A DNA stretch of 64,000 nt. Source: Nonomuraea jiangxiensis. GTDB lineage: Bacteria; Actinomycetota; Actinomycetes; Streptosporangiales; Streptosporangiaceae. Below, piece after piece: positions 48,791 to 57,896 of the stretch. The number at the start of each line of letters is the position of its first letter. Position 1 is the stretch's first letter. Made by a program: the position numbers and the translations under genes. The stretch covers positions 1 through 64,000 of the forward strand of contig NZ_FNDJ01000019.1 in NCBI RefSeq assembly GCF_900099965.1, written 5' to 3'. The notes under the pieces were generated by a model. That model saw only the letters and a program-made list of their open reading frames with translations. It was not told where the DNA came from and made no database searches.

Positions 48791-51700
48791 ACCTCGGCGA
48801 CCTGCGGCCCGGCTACGTCCCCGAGTGGACGCCGGGCGAGCACGACCCCGGCGCGGCGCTGCTCGACATCGCGGCCCGCTATCTGGCGATCATCGAGGAG
48901 CGGCTCGGCCTGGCGCCGGACAAGCACTACGCCGTCCTGCTCGACCTGCTCGGCGTCCGGCCGTGCCCCGCCAGGCCCGCCTCGGCCACCGTGGTGGTCA
49001 CCCTGGCCGAGGGCGCGCCGGACGCCCGGTTGCCCGCCGGCACCCGGCTCGCCGCGCCGCCGCCACCGGGCGGGCAGGCGCAGATCAGTTTCGAGACGGA
49101 GCAGGCGGTGGGGCTGGCGGGCGCCCGGCTGGCCGAGGTGGTCAGCCTGTGGCCGGGGCGCGACCAGTACGTCGCGCACGATCCCGCGGGGCCGCTGCGG
49201 CCGTTCGACCCCCGGCTGCTGCGGAACACCCCGCACCTGCTCTACCTCGCCCACGACCGGCTGCTCGACCTCGGCGGGCGGGCCGAGGTCACCGTCGGCT
49301 TCGATCTGAGCACCCCTTCCGACCGGCCGCTCGACCTGGCCTGGGAATACTGGGACGGGGCGGACTGGCGGCCGTTCCTGGACGCGAGCGACTCCTGCGC
49401 CGGGCTGACCCGCGACGGCAGCTACGTCCTGCGGGCCGAGTGCGCGAAGTCCAAGCCGGGCGAGGTGGACGGCGTGCGGTCCCGGTGGATCCGGGCGCGG
49501 CTGGAGGAGACCCTCCCGGCGGACCCGGCGAGGGTGCTGCCCGAGGTGTCGGCGGTGACCCTGTCCACCACGCTCACCCGTTCGTACGCGTCCATCTGGC
49601 GGGTGGGTGAGCGGGTGGGGGGCCGTGACGGCAAGGTCCTGGTCCGGCTCCGGGACGGGGGCGGCGTGCCGCTGGCCGGGGTGCCGGTGTCGCTGCTGGA
49701 GCGGCCCTCGACCGAGGACCCGGCCACGGACCCGACCGACTCCGCCGACGGCCCGCCCAGCGATCCGACGGGAGACCTCATAGGCGGGTCGATCAGCGGT
49801 CCGACGGGAAACCTGATCGGCGGGTCGACCTGCGGTCCGATCGGCGACCTCATCGGCGGTCCGACCGGCGACCTCGTCGACGGCGCGACCGACGTCAACG
49901 GCGAGGTGGTCCTGGACGCGGAGGCGGGGGACACCGTCGTGGTGCGGCTGGGCGGCTTCCCGCAGGAGCACCGGCTCGACCGCGGCGACGTGACCGTGAC
50001 CTTCGGCCTCGACCTGGCGGCCCCGGAGCAGGCCGTCGCGGACGGGGTCGAGGTGGACCTGTCCAGGCCGTTCCATCCGCTGGGCGTGCAGCCGCAGCCG
50101 GGTGCGGCCCTCTACATGCGCAGCGAGGAGGCGCTCGGCCGGCCGGGCGCGCGGGTGCGGGTCTACCTGCGGCCGGCCCGTACGCCGGAGGACGAGCTGA
50201 CCCCGCCGACCGGCGCGAAGCCGCTGCCCCACCTGGTGAGCTGGGAGTACTTCGACGGCAACGGCTGGCGGGCGCTGCCGGTGGACGGCACGGGCGACGC
50301 GCCGGGCGCGTTCAGGGGACACGGGTTCTTCGAGCTGACCGTGCCGCGCGACCTGTCGGAGACCGAGGTGAACGGGCAGCGCGGCAGGTGGCTGCGGGCC
50401 AGGCTGCTCAGCGGCGGGTACGGCGTGGTCCGCACGCTGGAGGGCGGGCTGGAGTTCGTCGTGGGCCAGCCGCCGGTGCTGGCCGATCTCCGGTTCGGCT
50501 ACACCTGGCAGGACGGGCCGGTCGCCCCCGAGACCTTCCGTACCTACAACGACTTCGCCTACGGCCGGGCCGCGACCCCGTTCTCCCCGGTGTCGGACGA
50601 GACGCCCGCGCTCTACCTGGGCTTCGACCGCAAGCTGCCGGTCGATGACGTCGGGCTGCTCCTCGACCTGGCCGACGAGCCCGACGCCCCGCTACTGGCC
50701 TGGGAATACTTCGACGGCCTCAACTGGAACGAGCTCGCCGTGGCGGACGGCACCCTCAACCTGTCGGTGCCCGGCACGGTCCGGCTCATCGGCCCGGAAG
50801 GCAGCCGGGCGCACCCCCGCTTCGGCGAGTCCCGCCACTGGCTGCGTGCCCGCCTCGCCCAGGACGGCCCGCCGGGGCAGCCCGAGGTCCACGCCATCCA
50901 CCTCAACGCGGTGCCGGTGGCGCAGCGGCAGACCGTGACCGGCGAGCCGCTCGGCGTCAGCACCGGTACGCCCGGCCAGTCCTTCCCCTTCCGGGTGCTG
51001 CCGCTGCTGCCCGGCCCGGGGATCGAGGTGCGGGAACTGTCCGGCAGGCGGGCGGAGGTCGAGTGGCGCGCCCTCGCGGCCACGACCTCTCCACCCCCAC
51101 AGGGCACCGGCTCGCCGCGGCTGGTCCACGACCGGCTCGGGCGGGTGACGGAGGTCTGGATGACCTGGCAGGACCGGCCGGACCTGCGGGCGTCCGGGCC
51201 CGCCGACCGGCACTTCGCCGTCGACCACCACCGGGGGCTGGTGCTGTTCGGTGACGGCCGGCACGGCATGGTGCCGCCGGACGGCGCGGCCGTCGTCGCG
51301 ACCGCCTACCACGCGGGTGGCGGGCCCGAGGGCAATCTGCCGCCGCACAGCATCACCCAGGTCCTTGGCGCGGCGGTGGCCATCGAGACGGTGGACAATC
51401 CGGGCGCGGCCGACGGCGGGTCCTCGCCAGAGCCGGTGGCGGCCCTGCTCCGCCGGGGCCCCGGCCTCATCCACGCCCGGGGGCGGGCCACCACCGCCTC
51501 GGATTACGCGGCGCTCGCCCTGTCCCTGCCGGCCGTCGCCGGCGCGTGGGCGTACCCGTGCCTGGACGTGTCCGGACGGGCCGCCGCCGGGTGGGTGACC
51601 GTCGTGGTCATCCCGCACAGCACCGAGCCGCGGCCGTACCCGTCGCCGGCGTTGCGCGAGGAGGTGGCGCGCACGCTCGCGGCCCGCGCCCCCGCCACGG

Positions 51701-52017
51701 CCAGGCTCAACGTGACCGGGCCCGACTACCTGCCGGTGGACGTCACGGTGACGCTCGTACCGCGCTCGCGGTCCGCGGCCGGGGCGGTGGAGCAGGCCGC
51801 CCGCCAGGCGATCAACGGCTTCTTCCAGCCACGCGACGGCAGCGGGGACGTCCCGGTGGCCCGGCTGGCCGCCCTGCTGGAAGGGCTGGACGGGGTCGAC
51901 CACCTGGAGGAACTGGTCCTGACGGCACGCGGCGTGAGCCACGCCGACAACGTGCCGGTGCCGGACGGCCGGCTAGCCACCGCCGGCGACGTCCGCCTGA
52001 ACGTGATCGGAGGCTGA
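48787..52017 (+). CDS. Large baseplate J-like protein (Pvc11-like)
   Basis: 1076 residues. The N-terminus (PGYVPEWTPGEHDPGAALLD, YLAIIEERLGLAPDKHYAVL) and C-terminus (DHHRGLVLFGDGRHGMVPPD, YHAGGGPEGNLPPHSITQVL, RATTASDYAALALSLPAVAG, VPVARLAALLEGLDGVDHLE) are those of putative baseplate assembly proteins related to gpJ/gp6. Three jelly-roll-like inserts share WEYWDGADWRPF/WEYFDGNGWRAL/WEYFDGLNWNEL. An Ig-like insert (about 275-410) carries a Gly-rich tandem repeat (327-366). GTG 48787 overlaps gp25. Confidence 0.88.
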   Translation: MNLGDLRPGYVPEWTPGEHDPGAALLDIAARYLAIIEERLGLAPDKHYAVLLDLLGVRPCPARPASATVVVTLAEGAPDARLPAGTRLAAPPPPGGQAQISFETEQAVGLAGARLAEVVSLWPGRDQYVAHDPAGPLRPFDPRLLRNTPHLLYLAHDRLLDLGGRAEVTVGFDLSTPSDRPLDLAWEYWDGADWRPFLDASDSCAGLTRDGSYVLRAECAKSKPGEVDGVRSRWIRARLEETLPADPARVLPEVSAVTLSTTLTRSYASIWRVGERVGGRDGKVLVRLRDGGGVPLAGVPVSLLERPSTEDPATDPTDSADGPPSDPTGDLIGGSISGPTGNLIGGSTCGPIGDLIGGPTGDLVDGATDVNGEVVLDAEAGDTVVVRLGGFPQEHRLDRGDVTVTFGLDLAAPEQAVADGVEVDLSRPFHPLGVQPQPGAALYMRSEEALGRPGARVRVYLRPARTPEDELTPPTGAKPLPHLVSWEYFDGNGWRALPVDGTGDAPGAFRGHGFFELTVPRDLSETEVNGQRGRWLRARLLSGGYGVVRTLEGGLEFVVGQPPVLADLRFGYTWQDGPVAPETFRTYNDFAYGRAATPFSPVSDETPALYLGFDRKLPVDDVGLLLDLADEPDAPLLAWEYFDGLNWNELAVADGTLNLSVPGTVRLIGPEGSRAHPRFGESRHWLRARLAQDGPPGQPEVHAIHLNAVPVAQRQTVTGEPLGVSTGTPGQSFPFRVLPLLPGPGIEVRELSGRRAEVEWRALAATTSPPPQGTGSPRLVHDRLGRVTEVWMTWQDRPDLRASGPADRHFAVDHHRGLVLFGDGRHGMVPPDGAAVVATAYHAGGGPEGNLPPHSITQVLGAAVAIETVDNPGAADGGSSPEPVAALLRRGPGLIHARGRATTASDYAALALSLPAVAGAWAYPCLDVSGRAAAGWVTVVVIPHSTEPRPYPSPALREEVARTLAARAPATARLNVTGPDYLPVDVTVTLVPRSRSAAGAVEQAARQAINGFFQPRDGSGDVPVARLAALLEGLDGVDHLEELVLTARGVSHADNVPVPDGRLATAGDVRLNVIGG
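49765..49884 (+). repeat. In-frame tandem repeat in the baseplate gene
   Basis: Four units encode PTGDLIGGSISG, PTGNLIGGSTCG, PIGDLIGG and PTGDLVDG (36, 36, 24, 24 nt), inside a surface loop of the Ig-like insert. All length changes keep the frame, so copy number can vary without loss of the protein. Confidence 0.7.
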
Positions 52018-52020
52018 CCC

Positions 52021-53922
52021 GTGCCCTTCCCGCTGCCCCGTCTGGACGATCGGCGCTGGCGTGACCTGGTCGACGAGGCACGCTCGCTCATCCCGTACCG
52101 GGCGCCCGGGTGGACCGACCACAACGTGTCCGATCCGGGAATCACGCTGGCCGAGCTGTTCGCCTGGGTGGCCGAGATGGACCTGTTCCAGCTCGACCAG
52201 ATCTCCGACCGGCTGCGGCAGACCATGCTCTCCCTGGTCGGCCTGCGGCGCCGGCCCGCGGTACCCGCCACGGTCACCCTCGCGCTGTCGGGGGACGGGG
52301 TCGTGGTCCCGGCCACCACCGAGCTGGCAGGGCCGCACGGGCTGCTCTTCCGCACGCTCGAACCGGTCCTGGCGACCGGGGTGCGGCTCACCTCGGTCGA
52401 GGCGGCCGGCGGGAAGGTGACCACGGGCTCCCCGTTCACCCCGTTCACCCGGCCGGGCGAGGCCCTGGTGCTGGGCTTCAGCGAGCCGTTGCCACCCGGT
52501 ACGGCTCTCGCGATCACGGCCGAGGGCACCGAGGTCGTCACCCGGTGGGAGGGACACCTGCGGGGCCGCTGGCGGTCGCTGGAGGTCGAGGACGGCACCC
52601 TCGGGCTCAGCAGGAGCGGCTCGGTGCGTTTTCGCACCCCCGGCGCCGCGCTCATCAGGTGCGCCTATGTCGGCGGCGATCTCGACGCGCCGCCGGTCGT
52701 GCGTGAGCTGGCCGTCAACGGCGTACGCGCCGAGCAGGCCACCCCGATCGGCACGCTGACCTGGCCGATCGCCCCCGGCGCGGTGATCACGGGCACCGTG
52801 CGGCCCGGCACGACCATCCACGCGGAGATCCGGCTGGACGGCTCCGGCGCGATCACTCACCTGGAGACCGGCCGGCCGGGCACCCCTGGGCTGTTCGTCC
52901 TGGACCGCTCCCCCGCCCACCTCACCGTCGAGGCGTGCCTGCTCGGGAGGGGAGACGACGCTCCGGGGCAGCGGCACCGGCTGCCCGCCGCCCCGGTGGC
53001 CGCCGAGATCTGGACGCTGGAGCCGGGCTGGCGGCGCTGGCGGCTGCGCGACGACCTCGGAGGCTCGGGGCCCGCCGACGCGCATGCCGTCCTCGACCCG
53101 CTGACCGGCCTGCTGAGCTTCGGCGACGGCGAGCGCGGCCGGGTGCCGCCCAGGGGAGCGCCGATCGTCGCCCTGGCCCGCCGCACCGGCGGTGCCGCCG
53201 GCAACCGGGCCGAGGAGTTCGCCCTGGCGGACACGCCGCACAACCGGGCGCTGGGCGTGACCGGCGTGCGGGTCGCTCACGTGTCGCCCGCCGCCGGGGG
53301 CGCGGATGCGGAGAGTGTGGCCGACACGTGGGGCCGGGCGGAAGGGCTGCTCGATCGGGCGACCCGGGCGATCACCCTCGCGGACTGCGAGGAGCTCGCC
53401 GCCGCCACCCCCGGAGTGCGGCTGGCCAGGGTGACGGCACTGGCCGGAGTGCATCCCGCGCTCCCCGGCGTGCCCGCGCCCGGGGTGATCACCGTCGTGC
53501 TGGTGCCGTACCTGCCCGCGGGCCGTCCGGTGCCGAGCCCCAGGCTGTTGCGCGCGGTGGCACGTCACCTGTGCCGGCACCGGCCGCTCGGCTCGCGGTT
53601 CGAGCTCACCGGTCCCGTCTACACGGAGGTGTCGGTACGCGCGCGGCTGCGCGTCATCCCCGCGGCAGACCCCGCCGCCGTACGGCAGGACGTGCTGCGC
53701 GCGCTGGACGCCTGGCTCGACCCGCTCACCTGGCCGCTGGGCCGGGACGTCCACCGGACCGAGGCGCTGGCCGTGCTGGACCAGGTGCCGGGGGTGGACC
53801 GGGTGTCCGGCGTCGAACTGCTGGCCGGCGGCGAACCGGCGTGCGGCGACCTCCGCGTCGGCCCGCTCGGGCTGGTCACCGCGGGCGAGCACACGATCGA
53901 GGTGGAGCGGGCATGCGACTAG
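52021..53922 (+). CDS. Second baseplate J-like protein (Pvc12-like)
   Basis: 633 residues. DDRRWRDLVDEARSLIPYRA, WTDHNVSDPGITLAELFAWV and AEMDLFQLDQISDRLRQTML form the typical opening. The later part has GLLSFGDGERGRVPPRGAPI, ARRTGGAAGNRAEEFALADT and LDAWLDPLTWPLGRDVHRTE, the gpJ-like wedge core. GTG 52021 comes right after the previous stop. The gene overlaps the next ATG by 10 nt. Confidence 0.88.
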   Translation: MPFPLPRLDDRRWRDLVDEARSLIPYRAPGWTDHNVSDPGITLAELFAWVAEMDLFQLDQISDRLRQTMLSLVGLRRRPAVPATVTLALSGDGVVVPATTELAGPHGLLFRTLEPVLATGVRLTSVEAAGGKVTTGSPFTPFTRPGEALVLGFSEPLPPGTALAITAEGTEVVTRWEGHLRGRWRSLEVEDGTLGLSRSGSVRFRTPGAALIRCAYVGGDLDAPPVVRELAVNGVRAEQATPIGTLTWPIAPGAVITGTVRPGTTIHAEIRLDGSGAITHLETGRPGTPGLFVLDRSPAHLTVEACLLGRGDDAPGQRHRLPAAPVAAEIWTLEPGWRRWRLRDDLGGSGPADAHAVLDPLTGLLSFGDGERGRVPPRGAPIVALARRTGGAAGNRAEEFALADTPHNRALGVTGVRVAHVSPAAGGADAESVADTWGRAEGLLDRATRAITLADCEELAAATPGVRLARVTALAGVHPALPGVPAPGVITVVLVPYLPAGRPVPSPRLLRAVARHLCRHRPLGSRFELTGPVYTEVSVRARLRVIPAADPAAVRQDVLRALDAWLDPLTWPLGRDVHRTEALAVLDQVPGVDRVSGVELLAGGEPACGDLRVGPLGLVTAGEHTIEVERACD

Positions 53923-54392
53923 AACGACTGCGTCACCGGTCCGGGCAACTCCTGCGCGCCCGTGACCTGCGTGACCAACTGGCCTACCAGGAACGGCTGC
54001 GCGCCCTGCACGAGCGGATCCCCCACCCGGCCGCCGTGGACAACCCCCACGTCGCCAGTGGCAGCACCCCGGGTGACGGCACCCCGTGGCGGCCCTGGGC
54101 GGGCCCACGGGCCGCGTACGGCGTCGAGGTGGCGATCGACGCCGGCGCGCACGGTTTCACCGACACGCCCTGCTACTTCGGCTGGCTCGCCACCGGTGGG
54201 CGGTCGCGGGTGCCGGTCCTGGTGCCGTACGTCGAGGACGTCAGCGCGGCCGGGTTCGTGTTCCGGCTGGCCATGCGGGGCCTGGGCGGCGACACCGGGC
54301 CGGTGGAGCTCGTGGGCATCGCGCTGGCGGAGCGGTGGTCGGTCTGCTGGATCGCCGTCAGCCGGCCGGTCGACCTCCTGGAAGGGGAATGA
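53913..54392 (+). CDS. eCIS accessory protein with CY-module
   Basis: 159 residues. The N-terminal helix (RLERLRHRSGQLLRARDLRD) may sit on the baseplate. The C-terminal module (about 65-155) reads AYGVEVAIDAGAHGFTDTPC, then YFGWLATGG, GFVFRLAMRG and ALAERWSVCWIAVSRP. The same module ends the next gene's product. Overlaps both neighbours (10 nt; ATGA). Function unknown; a fibre-like or decoration role is possible. Confidence 0.65.
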   Translation: MRLERLRHRSGQLLRARDLRDQLAYQERLRALHERIPHPAAVDNPHVASGSTPGDGTPWRPWAGPRAAYGVEVAIDAGAHGFTDTPCYFGWLATGGRSRVPVLVPYVEDVSAAGFVFRLAMRGLGGDTGPVELVGIALAERWSVCWIAVSRPVDLLEGE

Positions 54393-55339
54393 GCATGGAC
54401 ACCCGTTACACCGAACGGCTGCGCTTCTTCGACGGCCAGCAACTGTACGCCGAGGACCTGGACGGCCTGGAGGCGGTCAACCGCGAGCTGCGCTGGCTGC
54501 ACAACCGGAGCCTGCACCAGCCGGGCATCGGCGCCGGGCTGGCCGTGCACGGGCCGGCCGGTGCGAGCGCGGTCCTGGTGCAGGCCGGGTACGCGCTGGA
54601 CGCGAACGGCCGCGAGATCGTGCTGACCGAGACCGAGCGACTGCCGGTGCCGCCGGTGGCGGGCGAGGGTTGCGGCGGGCCCGCGTTCTTCGACCTCACG
54701 GTGTCGTACCCGGCCGATGAGGAGCTGGAGGAGGCGGAGACACGGCAGGGAGCGTGCGCGCCCCGCGGGATCGTACGGCTGCGGGAGCGGCCGGCGTTCA
54801 CCTGGGTGCGGCTAAAGCACGACGTCTCGGGCACGTTGCGGCCGGTCGACCCGCGTCACCGGGTGGACATCGAGGCGGGCCTGATGATCATCCTGGCCCG
54901 CTCGCAGGTGCGTGAGTGCGTGCTCGCGGCGGACGTCTCGCTCGCCCAGCGCAGGACCTCCAGGGTCGCCGACCGGCCGCGCATCCGCTGTGACACCTCC
55001 TACGCCGAGTGGACGTGGTGGAGCGTCCCCGTCGGGGACCAGCCGCCGGTCCAGGGGGTGGAGGCGACCATCGACACCGAGGCGGCCGGCTTCGCCCAGG
55101 TGCCCTGCTACTCGGCCAGGGTGGCGGGAAAGCGGCCCCTGACCGTCCCGTACGAAGGCGACGGCACGGTGACCGTGTTCGACGGTCCTGCCCACGTCGA
55201 GGAGCCGTCGAGCACCTCGTTCCGGTGCCGGGTGCCGCTGCTCAGCCCCGGCCACGAGGTCGGCGGCGCGGCCCTCGCGGCGATCCTGACCGCCGTACGC
55301 GCCGAGTGGGCGGTCACCTGGTTCGGGATCGAGAGCTGA
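54389..55339 (+). CDS. eCIS accessory protein: paralogous N-domain plus CY-module
   Basis: 316 residues. The N-terminal domain (1-90), with RLRFFDGQQLYAEDLDGLEA, LHNRSLHQPGIGAGLAVHG and AGYALDANGREIVL, is shared with the two genes at 57180 and 57896. The C-terminal module (about 215-316), GVEATIDTEAAGFAQVPCYS and VRAEWAVTWFGIES, resembles that of the preceding gene. The protein thus joins both accessory families. ATG 54389 (ATGAGCATGG) or 54395, with GAAGGGG upstream. Confidence 0.68.
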   Translation: MSMDTRYTERLRFFDGQQLYAEDLDGLEAVNRELRWLHNRSLHQPGIGAGLAVHGPAGASAVLVQAGYALDANGREIVLTETERLPVPPVAGEGCGGPAFFDLTVSYPADEELEEAETRQGACAPRGIVRLRERPAFTWVRLKHDVSGTLRPVDPRHRVDIEAGLMIILARSQVRECVLAADVSLAQRRTSRVADRPRIRCDTSYAEWTWWSVPVGDQPPVQGVEATIDTEAAGFAQVPCYSARVAGKRPLTVPYEGDGTVTVFDGPAHVEEPSSTSFRCRVPLLSPGHEVGGAALAAILTAVRAEWAVTWFGIES

Positions 55340-57180
55340 TGACCCATCGCTACCTGAACGGCGAAGGCCGCTGGCTCGGCTTCCAGCGGTCCGGCCTGCG
55401 GCTCGGCGCGGACGGCTCGTTGCGGCTGCACCCCCTGCCCCTCGGCGCCGTCGCCGACGACGGCCGCGCGGCGCCGACCGGCGTCCTGGGGGTCGTCGCG
55501 GTGCCGGGCGGCGCCGTCTACTTCACCGACGGGCACCGCCTGTACGTCGTCCCGGACTGCCGGCGCGACGCCGCCGCCTGCTTCGGCGGCCTGTGCGAAC
55601 CCCGCGGGCTCGCCTATCATCCTGCCCGCCGGGCGCTGCTGGTCGCCGACACCGGGGACGACCGGGTGCTCGTCCTCGACGCCAGGACGCTGCGCCCGCA
55701 GCAGAGCTGGACCGGGTTGCCCGAGCCGCGTTCGCTGGCCGTCGACGACACGGGCACGGTGTACGTCGCCTGTCGTGACGCGGTCCACGTCATCGACCGG
55801 TGGGGCAACCGGGCTCCCGGCCTGCCGTACGCCGAGGAGGTGGCCGCCGCCGGCGGGCGCGTCTTCCTGCTGGCCGGCGGGACGGTGACCGTCCTTCCCG
55901 AGGGGCGGGCCTGGCCGACCGGGCTGGCCCGGCCGGGGGGGCTGGCCGTCCGCGGCGACTACGTCTACCTGGGCGACAACGACCGCCGCGAGCTGGCCGT
56001 GTTCCTCGCGGACGGCGAGCGGGCCGGGCGGGCACGCGGCTTCGCCGGGCCGGTCGCGGCCGTCGGAATCGACGGGGACGAGCTGCTGGTTCACCGGGGA
56101 GGCACACAGGTCCCGGTACGGCTCGCGGCCGAGGGCGCGTACGGCGAGCACGGCGTGGTGTGGGGCGGGCCGATCGCCAACCCCAGCCCGCACCGCGATC
56201 CGCTGCACCTGGTGCGGGCCCGGATCTCCGGCTCCCACTTCCGCCTCTACCTCAGTTCGGCGGAACCCGCCGGTGCTCCGCCCGACGACCCGGCCTGGCG
56301 ACCGGCGGCGCCCGACGCCCCGCACACCACGATCGCCGGCAGGCCGCTCGACCGGCTCTGGATCGGCGTGCGCCTCACCGGTGACGGATTGAGCACTCCC
56401 GTGCTCTCCCAGCTCAGGGTGGACTTCGATCACCGTACGTACCTGGAGCGGCTGCCCCGGGTCTACCAGCGCGACCCGGCCTCGCGCGAGTTCCTCCGCC
56501 GGTTCCTGGCGCTGTTCCAGAGCGGCTTCGACGAGCTGCGCGACCGGATCACCGACCTGCCCGACCGGCTGGACCCGCGGACCGCCGAACCGGGCGAGCT
56601 GGCCGCCCGGCTCGGCCTGCGCCTTCCGCCGCGGCACGGTCGGCACGCGCTCGCCGGCGCCCTGGCCACCCACGCCCGCCGCGGCACCGCCGCCGGCCTT
56701 CGTGCGGCCATTCATGCGGAGACCGGGGCGCGGGCCGTCATCGCCGAGCCGCTCCAGCACACGCACGTGTGGATGCTCGGCGAGCAGCCGCTCGGGCTGG
56801 GGACGATGGTGCCGGTCGGCGAGCCGGGCGGCGCGGTGCTCGGCGCGGGCGTCACGCTGGACGCCTCCTTCCTCGACCCCTCACCCGGCACCGCCCTGTT
56901 CGAGAGCGTCGCGCACCGCTTCGCCGTGCGGATCTACCGGGGCGACGCGCGGCCGGCGGCGGTCCGGCAGGTGGTGGAGCGCGAGAGCCCCGCGCACACC
57001 GCCTTCCACGTCTGCGTCATCGAACCGCGCATGCGGCTCGGCGTGCAGTCCGTGCTCGGCGTGGACAGCGTCGTGGCCGAGCCCGCCCCCTCGGGGTCCG
57101 GCGTGCTGGCGCTGGCCGGCCCGCCGGTGCCGCGGCTGGGCGCCACCACCGTACTCGGACCGATCGGAAAGGAAGCGTGA
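55339..57180 (+). CDS. Beta-propeller/tail protein I fusion
   Basis: 613 residues. Residues about 45-290 form NHL-like propeller blades (GLCEPRGLAYHPARRALLVA, DTGDDRVLVLDARTL, LPEPRSLAVDDTGTVYVA, ARPGGLAVRGDYVYLGDNDR). Residues about 370-520 are tail protein I-like (YLERLPRVYQRDPASREFLR, RFLALFQSGFDELRDRITDL, ARLGLRLP), the P2 gpI family that bridges wedge and fibres. The C-terminal 100 residues are beta-rich. The propeller could bind a surface ligand. ATG 55339 overlaps the stop before it (TGATG). Confidence 0.8.
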   Translation: MTHRYLNGEGRWLGFQRSGLRLGADGSLRLHPLPLGAVADDGRAAPTGVLGVVAVPGGAVYFTDGHRLYVVPDCRRDAAACFGGLCEPRGLAYHPARRALLVADTGDDRVLVLDARTLRPQQSWTGLPEPRSLAVDDTGTVYVACRDAVHVIDRWGNRAPGLPYAEEVAAAGGRVFLLAGGTVTVLPEGRAWPTGLARPGGLAVRGDYVYLGDNDRRELAVFLADGERAGRARGFAGPVAAVGIDGDELLVHRGGTQVPVRLAAEGAYGEHGVVWGGPIANPSPHRDPLHLVRARISGSHFRLYLSSAEPAGAPPDDPAWRPAAPDAPHTTIAGRPLDRLWIGVRLTGDGLSTPVLSQLRVDFDHRTYLERLPRVYQRDPASREFLRRFLALFQSGFDELRDRITDLPDRLDPRTAEPGELAARLGLRLPPRHGRHALAGALATHARRGTAAGLRAAIHAETGARAVIAEPLQHTHVWMLGEQPLGLGTMVPVGEPGGAVLGAGVTLDASFLDPSPGTALFESVAHRFAVRIYRGDARPAAVRQVVERESPAHTAFHVCVIEPRMRLGVQSVLGVDSVVAEPAPSGSGVLALAGPPVPRLGATTVLGPIGKEA

Positions 57181-57896
57181 TGTCAGACCACCTGCGGGCC
57201 CCGACCAGGAACAACTACTTCTACGGCCAGCTGATGACCGTGGAGACCTTCACCACGGAGACCGACTACTTCCTGCGGCAGGAGCGCACCTTCAACCGGC
57301 TGGCCCTGGGCCACGGCGTGGTGTGCGGGCTGGACGTGCACCTGGCCGACGCGGGGCGGGCGGTCGTCGTGACCCCCGGCCTGGCCGTGGACCGGTGGGG
57401 CCGGCGGGTCGTGGTGCCCCGCGCGTCCGCCAGGATCCCCATCCCGGACGACGTGCTCGAGGAGGCCGTGGAGCACGGCCGGGACTGCCGCCAGGACGCG
57501 TGCGTCCAGGTGCTGCTCGACTACCAGGAATGCGTCGCCGACCCGATGCCGGTGCACGCGGGCGACTGCGACGACCCGCCGCCCTGCATGCCGGGCACCC
57601 TGCGGGAGGGCTACGCCGTCTCCTTCCGCGCCGAGTGCCCGCCCACCAGGCGTCCCTCGCCCGGCGGGCGGCTCGTCCGCGGCGGCAGGGTCGACTACGC
57701 GGAGCTGGCCCGGCTGGTGACCCGCGACTGTCCCGCCCCGGCCGCGGACCCGCGCATCGTGCTGGCCGCGCTCCAGATCGAGGACTGCCCGCCGCACGCC
57801 GAGGGCGATCCGGACATCACGGTACGGCCGGTCTCTCCGACGAACCAGGTGCTCATGCGGCTGCTCCTGGCGCTGCTCGAATCCACCCACGACTGA
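57180..57896 (+). CDS. eCIS accessory protein, paralogue of 54389 and 57896
   Basis: 238 residues. RNNYFYGQLMTVETFTTETD, RTFNRLALGHGVVCGLDVHL and VTPGLAVDRWGRRVVVP form the shared N-terminal domain. It is followed by Cys-rich segments (GRDCRQDACVQVLLDYQECV, GDCDDPPPCMPGTL, AECPPTR) and EDCPPH near the end. Probably a baseplate-periphery or fibre-adaptor component. Start ATG 57180 (TGATG overlap); the stop overlaps the next ATG. Confidence 0.68.
   Translation: MSDHLRAPTRNNYFYGQLMTVETFTTETDYFLRQERTFNRLALGHGVVCGLDVHLADAGRAVVVTPGLAVDRWGRRVVVPRASARIPIPDDVLEEAVEHGRDCRQDACVQVLLDYQECVADPMPVHAGDCDDPPPCMPGTLREGYAVSFRAECPPTRRPSPGGRLVRGGRVDYAELARLVTRDCPAPAADPRIVLAALQIEDCPPHAEGDPDITVRPVSPTNQVLMRLLLALLESTHD

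Noticed and set aside
48763-50322. Long antisense frame opposite the large baseplate gene
   Set aside because: Low-complexity Arg/Pro/Gly composition, no conserved motif, and shadow of a real coding frame.
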